Positions 22,209-32,849 of a stretch of DNA of 64,000 bases are shown one piece after another. The position numbers and the translations under genes were made by a program. Source of the stretch: Isoetes taiwanensis (taxonomy: Eukaryota; Streptophyta; Lycopodiopsida; Isoetales; Isoetaceae); NCBI GenBank assembly GCA_021234155.1, contig JAJEKV010000003.1, forward strand, positions 24,214,874 to 24,278,873, in the 5' to 3' direction. Positions within the stretch are counted from its first letter, which is position 1; every line of letters starts with the position of its first letter. The notes beneath the pieces were generated by a model. It had not been told where the DNA came from. It searched no databases and worked only from the letters and a program-made list of their open reading frames with translations.

Positions 22209-22619
22209 ATGGCGGAGCTTGACGACGAAGACTTTATTTTGAGTGCGGAGGAATTCAACTATCTGAGGAGCTTGGACCAGGAGGACGCCCTAGCATGTAT
22301 TGACGTACTTGATGTCAATGCGTCTTTTACAGCTCCTACTTTAGACGTTCTTGATGATGAACACCTCTCTGACGAAGACTTATCTGAGGAAGACATACTT
22401 AAGCTTATGGATGAATTAGGTGGCTTATTGGTAGAGGACAAAGCGCCATCATTGGATGGCTTGTTTGCAGAAGACCTAGATGAGGACTTTGTCAACTTTT
22501 GTCAGTCAATAGAAGAAAATCTCTGCAAAGGAGATAGTGAAGTTGAAGCAGAAGCCAGTACAGCCATGCATGACTTGGTCAATGCATCAATTGGACTTGG
22601 AAGTGAACAGCAACAATGA
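22209..22619 (+). CDS. Highly acidic protein of unknown function (136 aa)
   Basis: An intact ORF from ATG at 22209 ends in tandem stops TGA TAA (22617-22622). The protein is strongly acidic, with runs such as AELDDEDFILSAEEF, DDEHLSDEDLSEEDILKL and FAEDLDEDFVNF. It has hydrophobic residues spaced among the acidic ones, as in transcriptional activation regions. No catalytic motif is seen. It is in the same frame as the Dof-like ORF 129 bases downstream, so the two could be exons of one transcription-factor gene. No convincing donor/acceptor pair was identified, so they are listed separately. Confidence 0.5.
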   Translation: MAELDDEDFILSAEEFNYLRSLDQEDALACIDVLDVNASFTAPTLDVLDDEHLSDEDLSEEDILKLMDELGGLLVEDKAPSLDGLFAEDLDEDFVNFCQSIEENLCKGDSEVEAEASTAMHDLVNASIGLGSEQQQ

Positions 22620-22671
22620 TAAGCACATGGAACACTTGTACATATCCGCGTGAATGGCGACCATGGGAGCA

Positions 22672-22826
22672 ACAAGCAACACAAGGAATGGCAGCTCAAA
22701 GATGAAGAAGAGGAAGATAGTTGCCAACTCGATTCAACTTGAAAGGACATGCGGCAACAAAGCAAGCATGGCAACTATGCCACAAGAAATGATGACTCAA
22801 GGATGAAGAAGCAGAAGATAGAGATG
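22672..22826. repeat. Imperfect tandem duplication at the Dof-like ORF 5' end
   Basis: About 22672-22736 and 22750-22826 share CATGSGRGCAACAARGCAA, GGCAACT-type, GACTCAAGGATGAAGAAG and GAAGATAG blocks. The second copy includes the start codon and first 25 codons of the Dof-like ORF; the first lies in the gap after the acidic ORF. Confidence 0.6.
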
Positions 22827-23069
22827 CCCCATCTTGATTGCCCTAGGTGTTTCAGTGATAACACACGCTTCGACTACTTCAACAATAAGAAGCAAGGCCA
22901 ACACAGGTATACGTGCAGAAGTTGCAAGAGAGAGTGGACTGTTGGGGGCAAACTAAGGGTGTTAGGACCTCGAAAGCCTCCACAATCTAGGAAACCTAAA
23001 GGCAAGTTTGTTGCTTCCAATGAGAACTTAACATTTGAGAATGTTCAGCCATTTGTATATTCATATTGA
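22749..23069 (+). CDS. Divergent Dof-type zinc-finger protein (106 aa)
   Basis: Residues 30-73 carry [20 protein letters not shown] followed by [17 protein letters not shown] and KLR. This is the C-x2-C-x21-C-x2-C zinc finger of the plant Dof family, which binds AAAG cores in promoters. The YFNN, RYTC and WTxGGxLR positions are kept. The usual NVPVGGG tail after LR is absent, replaced by [15 protein letters not shown]. The N-terminus before the finger is short and basic (KKQKIE). An in-frame TGA at 22740 precedes the ATG at 22749, so this is the first start unless exons are joined. At 106 aa it is much shorter than most Dof proteins. The acidic ORF upstream could supply an activation domain. 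Confidence 0.7.
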   Translation: MRQQSKHGNYATRNDDSRMKKQKIEMPHLDCPRCFSDNTRFDYFNNKKQGQHRYTCRSCKREWTVGGKLRVLGPRKPPQSRKPKGKFVASNENLTFENVQPFVYSY

Positions 23070-23150
23070 AATTGTACTGCCATTTCTATATGGTTATTGA
23101 GATTGTACAGCTCCCATTTGGGTTGTAAATACGTGGAGAATTTATAAAGA

Positions 23151-23558
23151 TTTTTTGCACTTGATGTCCTTTTATTTTGACTACTTGGTCTTTTATCTTT
23201 TCATGTCTATGCTATCAAATGTAGTATACTGTTTCTAGTATATAGAAAGTTGGTATTGAAGATAATAGGAAGATCTAGTCTAATCATTACGTGTGCAAAC
23301 TTGATATATTTCTAGTACTATGCCTCCGCACGATGCATTCGAATGGACTATCAAAATGTAGACTCTAAATCACAGCCTTCCTGCCACACTTACAAATGCT
23401 CCTGCTATAAACCAAGCATATTATGTCAAAATGAGTCGGGTTCGCATGTTATAACAAGTAGGTTAGAAACACTAATAATAGAATATAATATAATTTGTCA
23501 TGTTTTCTTTAACGAAAAATATATTAACAAGCATTTTTTTAATTTCCATTACATAATA
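23151..23558. repeat. Dof 3'-flank segment, source-like copy (partner 2798-3195)
   Basis: Begins 82 bases after the Dof-like stop and contains no ORF of note. Repeated almost exactly at 2798-3195. Confidence 0.85.
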
Positions 23559-24011
23559 CAAGAAATATTGCGACGGCCAAGGCCGCATGTGAACATTCTT
23601 CTTCGTCAACTCACTCATCATGGGGGAAAATTTGTGTAACTTTGGACTGGTGCAAAAGTTCTTAAAATGTGATGCTTGATATTAGTATAATATGGGAAGG
23701 CATTGCACGAGTAGACTATGGGGTATCCAACCTAAGAGCATGCACTAGAAAAAATAGCGAAATTACAAAAATAACGAAAACAATTCTAACAGGAGCTCGG
23801 ATCATCTATGGTAGTATGTTTTTTATACATAGAATAGTATGACCTATTAAGCACTTCTTTAAGTATTTCGTGTCATGCCACTAGGTTATGAAGAAAGGCA
23901 TCACATGAAAGTAAACCTTCAGTTCCAATGATTTATTTCATAAAATATTGAAAATACAAACCATGATGTGAAGCACATAAAAAGCCGCTGACAATGAAGT
24001 ATTTTGATAAA
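23559..24011. other. No feature seen
   Basis: AT-rich intergenic sequence without recognised genes or repeats. Confidence 0.5.
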
Positions 24012-24168
24012 CTTTTCAATAACAGCCCTAACTACCCTAACTATGCTATTTGTTTTTTGCAATGTTCACTTGTTCAAAATACTTCAAAACATTCTTGATT
24101 AAAACTTTTCAATAATGACCCTAACTACCCTAACTATGCTATATGTTTTTTGCAATGTTCACTTGTTT
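24012..24168. repeat. Tandem duplication, units of about 65 bases, period 92
   Basis: 24012-24077 and 24104-24168 share ACTTTTCAATAAYRRCCCTA, ACTACCCTAACTATGCTAT and TGCAATGTTCACTTGTT. Confidence 0.85.
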
Positions 24169-24230
24169 TGTGGCTTGGTGAACTTTGTGCGCGTTAGGAT
24201 GAACATGTACTCCATTTCAGGAGGAAATAC

Positions 24231-24393
24231 CTTCGATATAATCCAGCAGTCTATCGGCCAAAGGCATTTCTTTATCATCCCAGAGTTTAGAATTTGTCTC
24301 CAGAGAGAGGTTGTTTGAACGAAATTGTGTGGCAAAGAGGGATGGCCTTGGCTGCTGAGGCAATGCACACCATAGTGGCACAGCTGCGGCCAT
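24231..24393 (-). CDS. Possible first exon of an organelle-targeted protein
   Basis: ATG at 24393 (minus) opens 54 codons reading MAAAVPLWCALPQQPRPSLF, then a Ser/Asn-rich stretch, then LWDDKEMPLADRLLDYIEG and a GTATTT donor at 24230. The Ala/Ser/Arg-rich N-terminus lacking acidic residues looks like a plastid or mitochondrial transit peptide. The acidic part after it looks like the start of a mature protein. I cannot name the family with confidence, and no second exon was found to the left. It may be an orphan exon. Confidence 0.35.
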
Positions 24394-24743
24394 GTCTTCC
24401 TATCCAATCCATTATTCATATGGCTATAATATAGAGATCCATATAGTTTTGAGTTCTTGTCGGCTTTTTTTTTTTGAGTTAAACATAATAAAACACATAA
24501 ACCCTAAAGATCTATTCAAACTTAAAGATTTAAGCATTTTAAGCCATTTTGACAAAAATAGGTAGTATGTCATGAACTCTGCTCACTCATTCGCCGTGCA
24601 TATGCCGAACGAATCAAAAAAGGTGAGGATGATTGTTTAAAGAATATCCAGTACAATAGTCAAGGCCTCAGCCGCTCTAAGCAAGCAACAAAAATAAAAA
24701 ACTAGATCAGCTTTCAAGCCTTGTGCATCGGTTTAGGGCCTTT

Positions 24744-25157
24744 TCACACGATGTCTTATAATATGGCTGTCCTATTTCATATAAGACATCATTTGTGACT
24801 CCAAAGCAAAAAATAAGACACACAAATATAAGTTGTCTTCACACTACAGGGTGTCTTATGTAAATGAGACACTAACAAATACTAGTGTGAAAACCATCAC
24901 AAAATAAGACCACCCATTATTTTGAATATGATTGGTCAATAGAATAAAATAGAATATAATAAGTGGTGTCTTATTTTATGGCGGGGGAAGTCCCCCGGTA
25001 TAAAATAAGACTCCATTGCCCTTACCAAACCTATCCAAACCTACCCGAACCTAAATAAGACATGTCTTATATAATTCCATGTGAAAACCAATTCTTCTTA
25101 AATGTTGACGTGGACCAATAGTATGTCTTAAAATATAAGACACACTAATCGTGTGAC
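24744..25157. mobile_element. MITE-like element with TCACACGAT termini
   Basis: TCACACGAT at 24744-24752 is mirrored by ATCGTGTGA at 25149-25157. Further inside, GTCTTATA and TATAAGACA extend the inverted similarity with gaps. The 414-base element is AT-rich, contains many RTAAGACA/TGTCTTAT motifs in both orientations and a central perfect hairpin CGGGGGAAGTCCCCCG near 24980. No ORF and no clear target-site duplication were found. Confidence 0.55.
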
Positions 25158-25539
25158 ATGTTAATATTTCCAATAACATTCCTATGCACATGGTGAATTG
25201 TGCAGAAGCTTGCCATTTAAGCTGTCAAAGGGTTGGAATAGTGTCGATCCGAAGATGCCTAATGTGTCAAAATAATCGTGGGTGCCCCCATCACATAATG
25301 GAGAGAATTAAAGAATTTGCTCTCCGACAAGTTCCGCATTGAAAAAGTAAAACCACGGAAATAAATCGAATATAACAAATAACTGGAGGTTATACCGGTA
25401 GATGCAGACTTGTTAATCACATTTTATGTTTCTATATATCCATGGGACAAACATGATGATCCCAAGTATCCAATAACACACCGCATTCCACAACGTAACA
25501 TTAAGATGTGAATCCAAACTTCTTTGGCGGCGACATGGA
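25158..25539. other. No feature seen
   Basis: Intergenic, between the MITE and the TM9SF pseudogene. Confidence 0.5.
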
Positions 25540-25860
25540 TAACAAAACTCATACATGAACTCTTCTTACCACAAAGAATGCCCAATCCCATGCAAAACAT
25601 CAAAGCATATAGCCAAAATAGAAGCTTGTCCGAAAGAACCACGACATTTTTGTTTTCATATAGTAATAATATATCGAATAAAGATAAACATATCTTTTGC
25701 AATTGAGGCAAAATTTGAAAAGAACAATGTCCCTTCGCCAATGATAGTTCTCGGCGTTCAAAAGAAAATAATAATGGCGACTATTGTAACACACAGTTAC
25801 AATCATGAGTATCAAGAAGACCAATAACATGAATCCATACACATAATACACTGCAAAAAG
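25540..25860 (-). pseudogene. TM9SF (EMP70/nonaspanin) C-terminal pseudogene
   Basis: The minus strand reads VYYVYGFMLLVFLILMIVTV, AENYHW, LYSIYYYYMKTKMSWFFRTS, FYFGYM and, after a frameshift near 25602, LMFCMGLGILCG. This matches the last transmembrane segments of plant TM9SF proteins, multi-span Golgi/endosomal membrane proteins. The frame change, loss of conserved tryptophans after AENYHW and absence of the usual lysine-containing C-terminus show decay. An extra open stretch upstream to 26007 is less clearly homologous. Confidence 0.6.
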
Positions 25861-26009
25861 CGAGAAACATTTCATACAAAAGTAAGTTATAAATATGAAT
25901 GTCACTATAATCTTTGAATTTCTGAATTGACCGGATCCGCCATGAAATTGAAACACTTGTTTAATATACCGTCTTGCGTAAAGAACTCTTGAAAATTGCT
26001 CCAACATGG

Positions 26010-27133
26010 CGAGAATGTTTCACTTTGCAAATGAAAAAGATCCCGCTCTTGATTGGTTTAAGGCGTTATTCAAGCATGGCATCAAGATGGTATTAAGAAC
26101 GAGGGGGATATAATAGGGCAATCTATGAAGCGGTGGATTTAATCAAAAATTACGTGAACCAAACGAAAGTAGGAAAAATAGAAAACCGAGAACCAAAATG
26201 AGCAGTTGGGGATATACGCATTCCTCATTTTTATTATCCCGGGCATTCAAATTAGACAAATAAACGGCAAAAATAGAGCCAAATCTGTTTCTGTTGAATT
26301 AATTCAAGCCTTAGCTTTCATCTCTCCACTACATGGATTTCAAATGGACACGATTTCGGGTTTTCTGATCCTAAGCTTCCTCGAAGATTGAAATCAGTAG
26401 TTTATGGCGAGCTATTTCAATAGAAGTTACCGAACTTGAAGGATCACCTTGCAATAGAGGACTAAAAGGAGCTCGTGAGTGAGAGAGAAAAAGCCGTCCG
26501 CTCGAAAATGCAGCATGCATCCGAGAACCCTAGAGGCGGCAAAAGAAGCTATGGCTAAGGTCTTAGTATTCCTTGATAAAAGAAAACGTGGCATAAGAAA
26601 CGGACCTTAGCTATCAATAAAAATCACGGGAGCCATCTTGGCGAGAGGATTCATCATCCGGAGATATCGCGGACCTTAGCTATGGCCGTAGACCAGATTT
26701 GCAGGGGAACGTAGTTTGGATCCAGTTGTAGTAAGCATGGTATCTTGCCTATGGCGAGTTCTTGTGCCCCTGCAACCTCAAACCTCTTTCCATTCCATTC
26801 ACAATTCTAACCGGTTTGCACAAATGGCACAGTCAACCTCAAACCTCTTTCCATTACATTCACAATTCTAACCGGTTTGGCGGGGGCTCAATTTCATCCT
26901 CTCGCTTTCCATGGCGGTGGCTTGGCCGAAAAGCAAATTGGCAGCGAGCTTTTGGACGAAACATGGGAATTTGCCCCCTTTTACGTGTCCACCTTCTAAT
27001 TTATCTTTTTTAAGGTTTTAGAAATGAGCAAAAAATAGTACGTGTCGAGTGCCAAGGCTACTCTCAGCCCAGGAATATTAGACTTGAATTTTTTATGAGA
27101 ACAAATTATACTGCTTTATATAGGTAGTGATGA
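26010..27133. other. Intergenic; one tandem duplication
   Basis: No gene recognised. 26773-26818 and 26834-26879 are nearly identical 46-base units (CAACCTCAAACCTCTTTCCA ... CTAACCGGTTTG). GAACCCTAGAGG at about 26525 is a telo-box-like motif, and GGACCTTAGCTAT occurs twice nearby (26604, 26673). The Helitron copy 2 starts at 27134. Confidence 0.5.
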
Positions 27134-30100
27134 CTAGTTATGGTGCCCGCGTTGCCGGGCTCTAGTAAGAACTTCGAGAGCCTACTTGCATGCATGTAGT
27201 GTCAAAAGATATAATGTCACAATATCTCATCAATTTTTTACTATGAAATAGCTTGTGCATGCTGTAAGACAAAGATATTGTAATACGGTAAAGTCGTTCA
27301 TAGATTATGGCGCTGATGCTGATGTTTCTGCAGTTTCAACTGAACTATGTGCCACTTCATTACATCATGCCTCTGGGTTAGGCATGTATGCTCGTCCCTT
27401 GCCATGAAAGAAGATTTGGAAGTAGTCTTGTATATATAATTCTTCATCATTTTTTTCAAACTATTAGAGCAAAGCAATGATCACAGAAATTATAATGTGA
27501 TGTTTTCGTATCAAGAGGTCTGGAGATAAACCTCTTCGTATCTAGAGAAAAATTTGGATCACGGAACTGTAGATCCAACCAGGAGTGTCCTTGCACTATT
27601 TGACATGATTGAAAAAAATCTTCCACTAGTTAATTACAGCAAACAATTGGACAGTGAGACCTCATAAGCTGGTATAGACCATAGACTCAGTCTGTATCTT
27701 TTTGCCCAAAAAATTTCCTTGGCACGTTTCATGTCAATGTTCTAGCAATCACAGCATCCAACAAGAGACTGATCCACAAGAAAAAGAGAATCTATTTAGA
27801 GTAGCTTGCTGAACAAATCTGATTCTCCTTTCTAAAGATAAAGGATAAAGATAAAGATAAATATATTCACAATATCATAAAGACCTTGCAATCCAGGGCA
27901 AGAAGAATTACAAACTCAAATAGACACAACAAGTAACAAACCTCTCTTATTTGCCATGCTGCTAATGTTGTTGAAGGTATCTGAAAAAATAGACATCTCA
28001 TCTCGCCATCTACCGATTTCATAATTTGGACACAAGATCAAGAAGTGTTGTTCATCCTCTATTTTCTCGAACCACATAGCTTGCATCTTCTTTTGGGCTT
28101 CTGGATTCTATGCCATTTACCACATTCAATTTGCAGGTGATAGAACTATCCTGTAATGCAACCGATAAAACTATCCAAAAGATCCGGCCGCTGCAGTGCA
28201 TACATGACCATACAGTTAGCCAATGCATTACGGGAATATACCCCATCTGGATGTAGTTGAAAGGAGAACATATTGCTTGATGCAGCCTGCTTGAAACGAA
28301 CAATTCATGCATAAAGAATTTGGGATAAAACTTTATTTACTATGAGAATCTGCAATTTCCCATCAAAATATAGCCATGTTGATACTAAAGGGGACTGTAC
28401 TATTTCAGCGAAGATCCGAATGTTGATGCCATTATCAAATGCGTAACATAGTTGATCATGAGCTTCCTTTTCCGTGTTTTGAGAGCCCCAAGTCATCTGT
28501 TTAACATATTGTTCTCAGCTAAGGGTATACAAGAGGAATAATTATTAAGTACTGAAACTAACCGTGCCTAGTGTGACTTCACTGATGACAAGGTCGGAAT
28601 GAGACAGTTTATCGTTCAAGTTTATGCTACTGCAAATGAGCCACGTTGCATGCTTTAAAAAAGTTGGTCTTGTGGTTAAGACATTTACAAACAGATCGGA
28701 TGCTGTCATGTGGTATGACGAAATACATACAAGTATGTGGTATGACGAACCACAAGAAAAACGGGATGGGCACACCAAGCAATACAAAGGAAACACATCT
28801 ATGTTCTAATGGTTAATTGGATGGGCAATCTCCAGTTAGACCAGTACCAATCATTTAAAGATGTGAATTTGCACAACAAGGAGGCTGGATCTCCACACCA
28901 AATGGGACGTAGAGAACTTCTTAATGTTTGATACTCAAGACCAAGGTTCATACTGGACCAAAGGTGGCCAAGTCAAGGCAATTGGCATTGGGTGTATGCC
29001 GACTGTATTCAAAGGCTGAGGAAATGGATGTCAAGTTTGCAACGCATCACCTAGGAGATAGACTATTGAGCCTAGCACGCTAAGTTCCCCCTAGTAGTCT
29101 CTCCACACCATGGGTCCAGTTGTCACCAGACAAGTCCTCACTTGTACATCCCCGACAAATCCCGCTACCCACAACCAGCCAGGGTCAAATCCCGCTATCC
29201 ACAATCGTCCAGGGTCCTATGCACGGGTCGCATATAATTGGGAATTTTTGGGACCAAGCTAGAAGCACCATCTACAATCGCTTTTAGAGCTCTACCTTTC
29301 CTCATACACAAGAGGTGCAAAAAATGACCAACCATCATCATAGAAGATCCATAACTTGATAGATAACACTAGAAACGTGTGCCCGACAGTGCCGAGCATT
29401 TGTGGACATGTGGAATGGTTATTGTAATGGACTTCGTAGGTTGTACATGTAGTCTGTCCTGTAAATGGAGTGTCTGTGAAGAGTTTACAATTTAGGAAGA
29501 TGAGGCAAGCCAAATATAACCTCGTGGAGAACTAAAACTTGGCAAGTCAACCCTTGTAATTGTCTCGATAAATTACACACAAATCCTAAAAATCTAAATC
29601 CTTATCCCCCAAACCATAAAGTCCTTAAATTTGTGGTGTGATGATAAGGTTGATAGCATTGCATGCTCTTTTTATGAGCCACATATTGCATCATAATATG
29701 ATAAAGTGTAACTCTCGCTTTAGTTGTTTGCACATTTTATACCCTCTTGGTACCGACCATTCTGATGGGATTCCAAGAATGCAATAAAAGGGAATCTGCC
29801 AGTAGACATAACTTGTACCTAGGCTATGCACAAAAGAAACTGGCAAAGGGCATCCCCTTTTAATTGGTAACATTCCTGCCAACTAGGTTCGAGAATGCAG
29901 CTTGGTTAACTCTGATGTTCGTGAGGAGGAACTGCTTAATATTTGGTGTGATCGTTTGATATTCAACCCATTGTTTGCATTCGCAAACAAATTACGTTCT
30001 AAAGCTGCTCACACACAAATACTTTGAATGTGGATGGAGGAAAACTTGTTTTCTCTTGAGCGACCAGAAAAAATATATATTTTGTTTTTGTCTTTATAGA

Positions 30101-30589
30101 AGTCTCACTCTATCATATGGTCTATTTGCAGATCCTTGTATTAAAGCCATTTGCAGTTCGTTGATCTTGGAGTTCAATAGGCAGATTTGAAGTTCTGAAA
30201 ATCTATTCCCAATAGTACATGGTAATCTCAAATTATCCAGTTGTCGCAAAATGTTAATTGAAATTCTTAAACCACTACCGGCGCTTTCATTTAATGCCTC
30301 CATGCAATTATGTAATCCTTGATTGTCTCTCTTTATATTGGTCCTATGCCTGGCAATAGAGCTTTTTTGGGTTTAGGATTTGCAGGCAATGGTTATCAAA
30401 GTACAGTTGCTAAGAAGGAAGTTTGCTTAATTTTTTGAAACTCTCTGAACCAGTTCGACAATTATTTTTCTGAAATTAGGCCTCAACTTTTTGCTTTGAT
30501 ATAGCTACATGGGCCGTCAACACGAGCATCACATACTGAATTGGCATTGCTTTTGTAAAGTGCATGCATGTGCTTCTTGTTCATCTTGA
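27134..30589 (-). mobile_element. Helitron-like element, copy 2 (non-autonomous)
   Basis: This copy is collinear with 3199-6391 and has the same termini. The plus strand reads A then CTAGTTATGGTGCC at 27133-27147 and ends CATCTTGA then T at 30589/30590. It differs by several indels. It keeps about 230 bases at 27885-28120 that copy 1 has lost, and it lacks about 150 bases corresponding to 4546-4690. It has a different insert of about 110 bases near 28917-29035 and gains about 60 bases near 29517. No transposase gene is present. Confidence 0.82.
27885..28120 (-). pseudogene. Zinc-knuckle tail of a reverse transcriptase (zf-RVT-like), only in Helitron copy 2
   Basis: On the minus strand the sequence reads KPKRRCKLCG, then after a one-base frame change EDEQHFLILCPNYE and IGRWRDEM. 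This C-x2-C ... H-x-x-x-x-C arrangement is typical of the zinc-binding tail after the RT of plant non-LTR retroelements. An in-frame stop and the frame change show it is decayed. It is missing from the homologous place in copy 1 (about 3945). It is probably retroelement debris carried by the Helitron. Confidence 0.55.
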
Positions 30590-30599
30590 TTAGAAAGCT

Positions 30600-31960
30600 C
30601 AAGTTGCATGAAAAAGAGAGGGACTTCTGGAAGAGGCAAAGGTAGAAAAAAAAGTAAAACCCTAGTGGCAGTTTTGCAAGAGGAAGGCCTAACCAAAGGG
30701 AAATTCCAGCTATGAATATTGTGCAGGAGTCAAACGATATTGAAGAAGAAGAAGTTGATGAAACTGCTGAGGTAAAATATGATCATATTTTGTCCATTTC
30801 AAATGATTTGAAAAGGAATAACAAATTCGTGATAGATTCAGGAGCTGAGAAGACCGTGACCTATGATCCAAGTTTGCTCAAGGAGTGCACAAGAAAGGGA
30901 GTTGGACACGTGGGCAAAAGTATGCTGGTGGGTATCAAAAGCAGGCGTCCGGACACATGCTGACAGCACTCATATAGCACACCATATGGCAGCTTGTTTA
31001 AGGTGTTACTGGTACTAGCACACGATAATTAGGTAATCAATAGAAATATGTAACAACTCCAATTAATAACAAGTGGGATACTATGATAGAATAGTACATC
31101 CAGGGTGCTGATCTAAGTGTTGGGGCCGCGTTTTTTTGATACCCACTAGCATACTTTTGCCCACGTGCAATTAGGAAATGGAGCTTTGCAAAGAATAGAA
31201 GACATTGGAGTGCTAGAGATTTTTTTATTTGATGTGAAAGGTTGTAGAACTTGGAGAAGTACTTTGTATATCAATTTTGGTCAGAAATTTAATTTTTGTT
31301 TGCCAACTAGTTGATCTTGGCTATAAGGTCACATTTGGAAAGACTGGCAAGAGATGTAATTGAATATGCATCCATGAACACTTGGCATACTAGAATGTGT
31401 CATACAAATACGGCAAATGTGGAGGTTCGCAAAGAAAAAAAAAATTGATAATAGCCAAAGATGACAATTTTGAAAAGAAGATGTGTGCGGGATGCATTAT
31501 TGGCAATAAGACAAGGCTGCCATTTAAGAGGTCTATCAAAGGACTAAAGGCATTCTAGATCTGGTCCATACAGATCTGTATGACCCCATAAATGTCACAA
31601 GCATGACTGGACCGAGATATTTCATGACATCTATAGATGATTTTAACAAACAGACAAAATGTTATTTCCAAAAGCTAAGGATCAAGCATATGATGTGTTA
31701 GCAGATGTACAACTTGAAACAAGAAAGAATGATATTCCTATACATGTATTGCAAATTTTAAATTCAAGAATATATATTAAAGTCTGATAATGAAAGGCAA
31801 ATTTACAGTTAGCACTCTGCCATGTTATGTATCTTGGACTCTGGAATGAGTTCATCCTCCTCGAGATAAAAACCAACTACAAGTTTTATGGATTCAAGAA
31901 CAAATAAAGCTTCCGATGCTTGTCCAAACCGCAATCTCATGTACGATATTTTTCCAACAG
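30600..31960 (+). pseudogene. Ty1/copia retrotransposon remnant
   Basis: Plus-strand pieces in order are NKFVIDSGAEKTVTYDPSLL at about 30820-30880 (copia protease DSGA active-site motif), NTWHTRMCHTNTANVE at about 31377-31420 (GAG-pre-integrase histidine region), and LDLVHTDLYDPINVTSMTG then RYFMTSIDDFNKQTKCYF at about 31555-31665 (integrase core). Stops and frame changes separate them. RT and RNase H are not seen, and no LTRs could be delimited. Confidence 0.6.
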
Positions 31961-32179
31961 ATTGTGGTATAAAAACTTCCTTTCACCAAGAACTTGTATC
32001 AACATAGTAGCCCCATATCCAGTTTTTCTTTGGCCCTTGGTCTAAAAAAAATGCAACCATTTATAGTGGGCCTGCCATTACATGGACCTAAATTAAGATG
32101 CACTGGCTCACTGATACTCCACTTCTGGCGAGTAAAAAGGATGCATGGTAGTAAAAGGGCAACATAATAAACTTCTTGT

Positions 32180-32370
32180 TAAAAACTTCTTGTGCTTCCT
32201 TAAATGAATGACATTTAGCATACATGTCAACGAATCTCGTGCTTCCTTAAATGCATGACATTTAGCATACATGTCAACCAACGAATTGCCAACAGTAAGA
32301 TGCATCAAACGATCGAGGTCGGCATCTGTGCTGACTAATGGGCATGCGTGCAGCTGCACTCCCCGTTTGG
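32180..32370 (-). pseudogene. PPR protein fragment
   Basis: The minus strand reads KRGVQLHACPLVSTDADLDR then LTVGNSLVDMYAKCHAFKEA, the classic plant pentatricopeptide-repeat helices of organelle RNA-processing factors. A 57-base tandem duplication (about 32186-32240 and 32243-32300) repeats the DMYAKCH-coding stretch in another frame. The larger open frame up to 32845 shows no further PPR pattern, so this is a small remnant. Confidence 0.6.
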
Positions 32371-32849
32371 TGAACCAACGGTCTCGCTTTGCCTTCCAAC
32401 AAACTTGAAGACGTTGTGGTTCCATGGCCAAGGCATATGCAAGATTAGGGACTCGTGTGTCACCCATAGGAATCACCTTCTGGAAGTAAAGGATGTGGCA
32501 TTGCATTGCAGCATGCTCCAATGGCATAAAGCCTGTCTCCTGCAGGAGAATGGGATATGAGACTATCGTCTGGATTCCAAAAGTTCGCGTCAAGAAGAGA
32601 GGCACAAAAGCACAAAAGAACTGAAAATCGTAGCTCCAATTTAGGGCATGTGCTACACTATCTTTGGCATAAAGAAGTGCCAATGAAGGCTCCTGCAGCA
32701 CCAACAAAAAATTAACTGAACCTAAGACGGGCACGTTGTGTACCAATGAAGGGTATGGTCTCTGCAAACGCACATCCGGTGCCCGATTTGGACCAGAACA
32801 GGGCATGCAGTGGCCCTTAAAATGGGCAACCTGGCCCATATCCACGACA

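Noticed and set aside
32371-32845. N-terminal part of a 245-residue open frame as PPR protein
   Set aside because: No PPR periodicity upstream of about residue 150; only the short KRGVQLHA...KEAR stretch matches.
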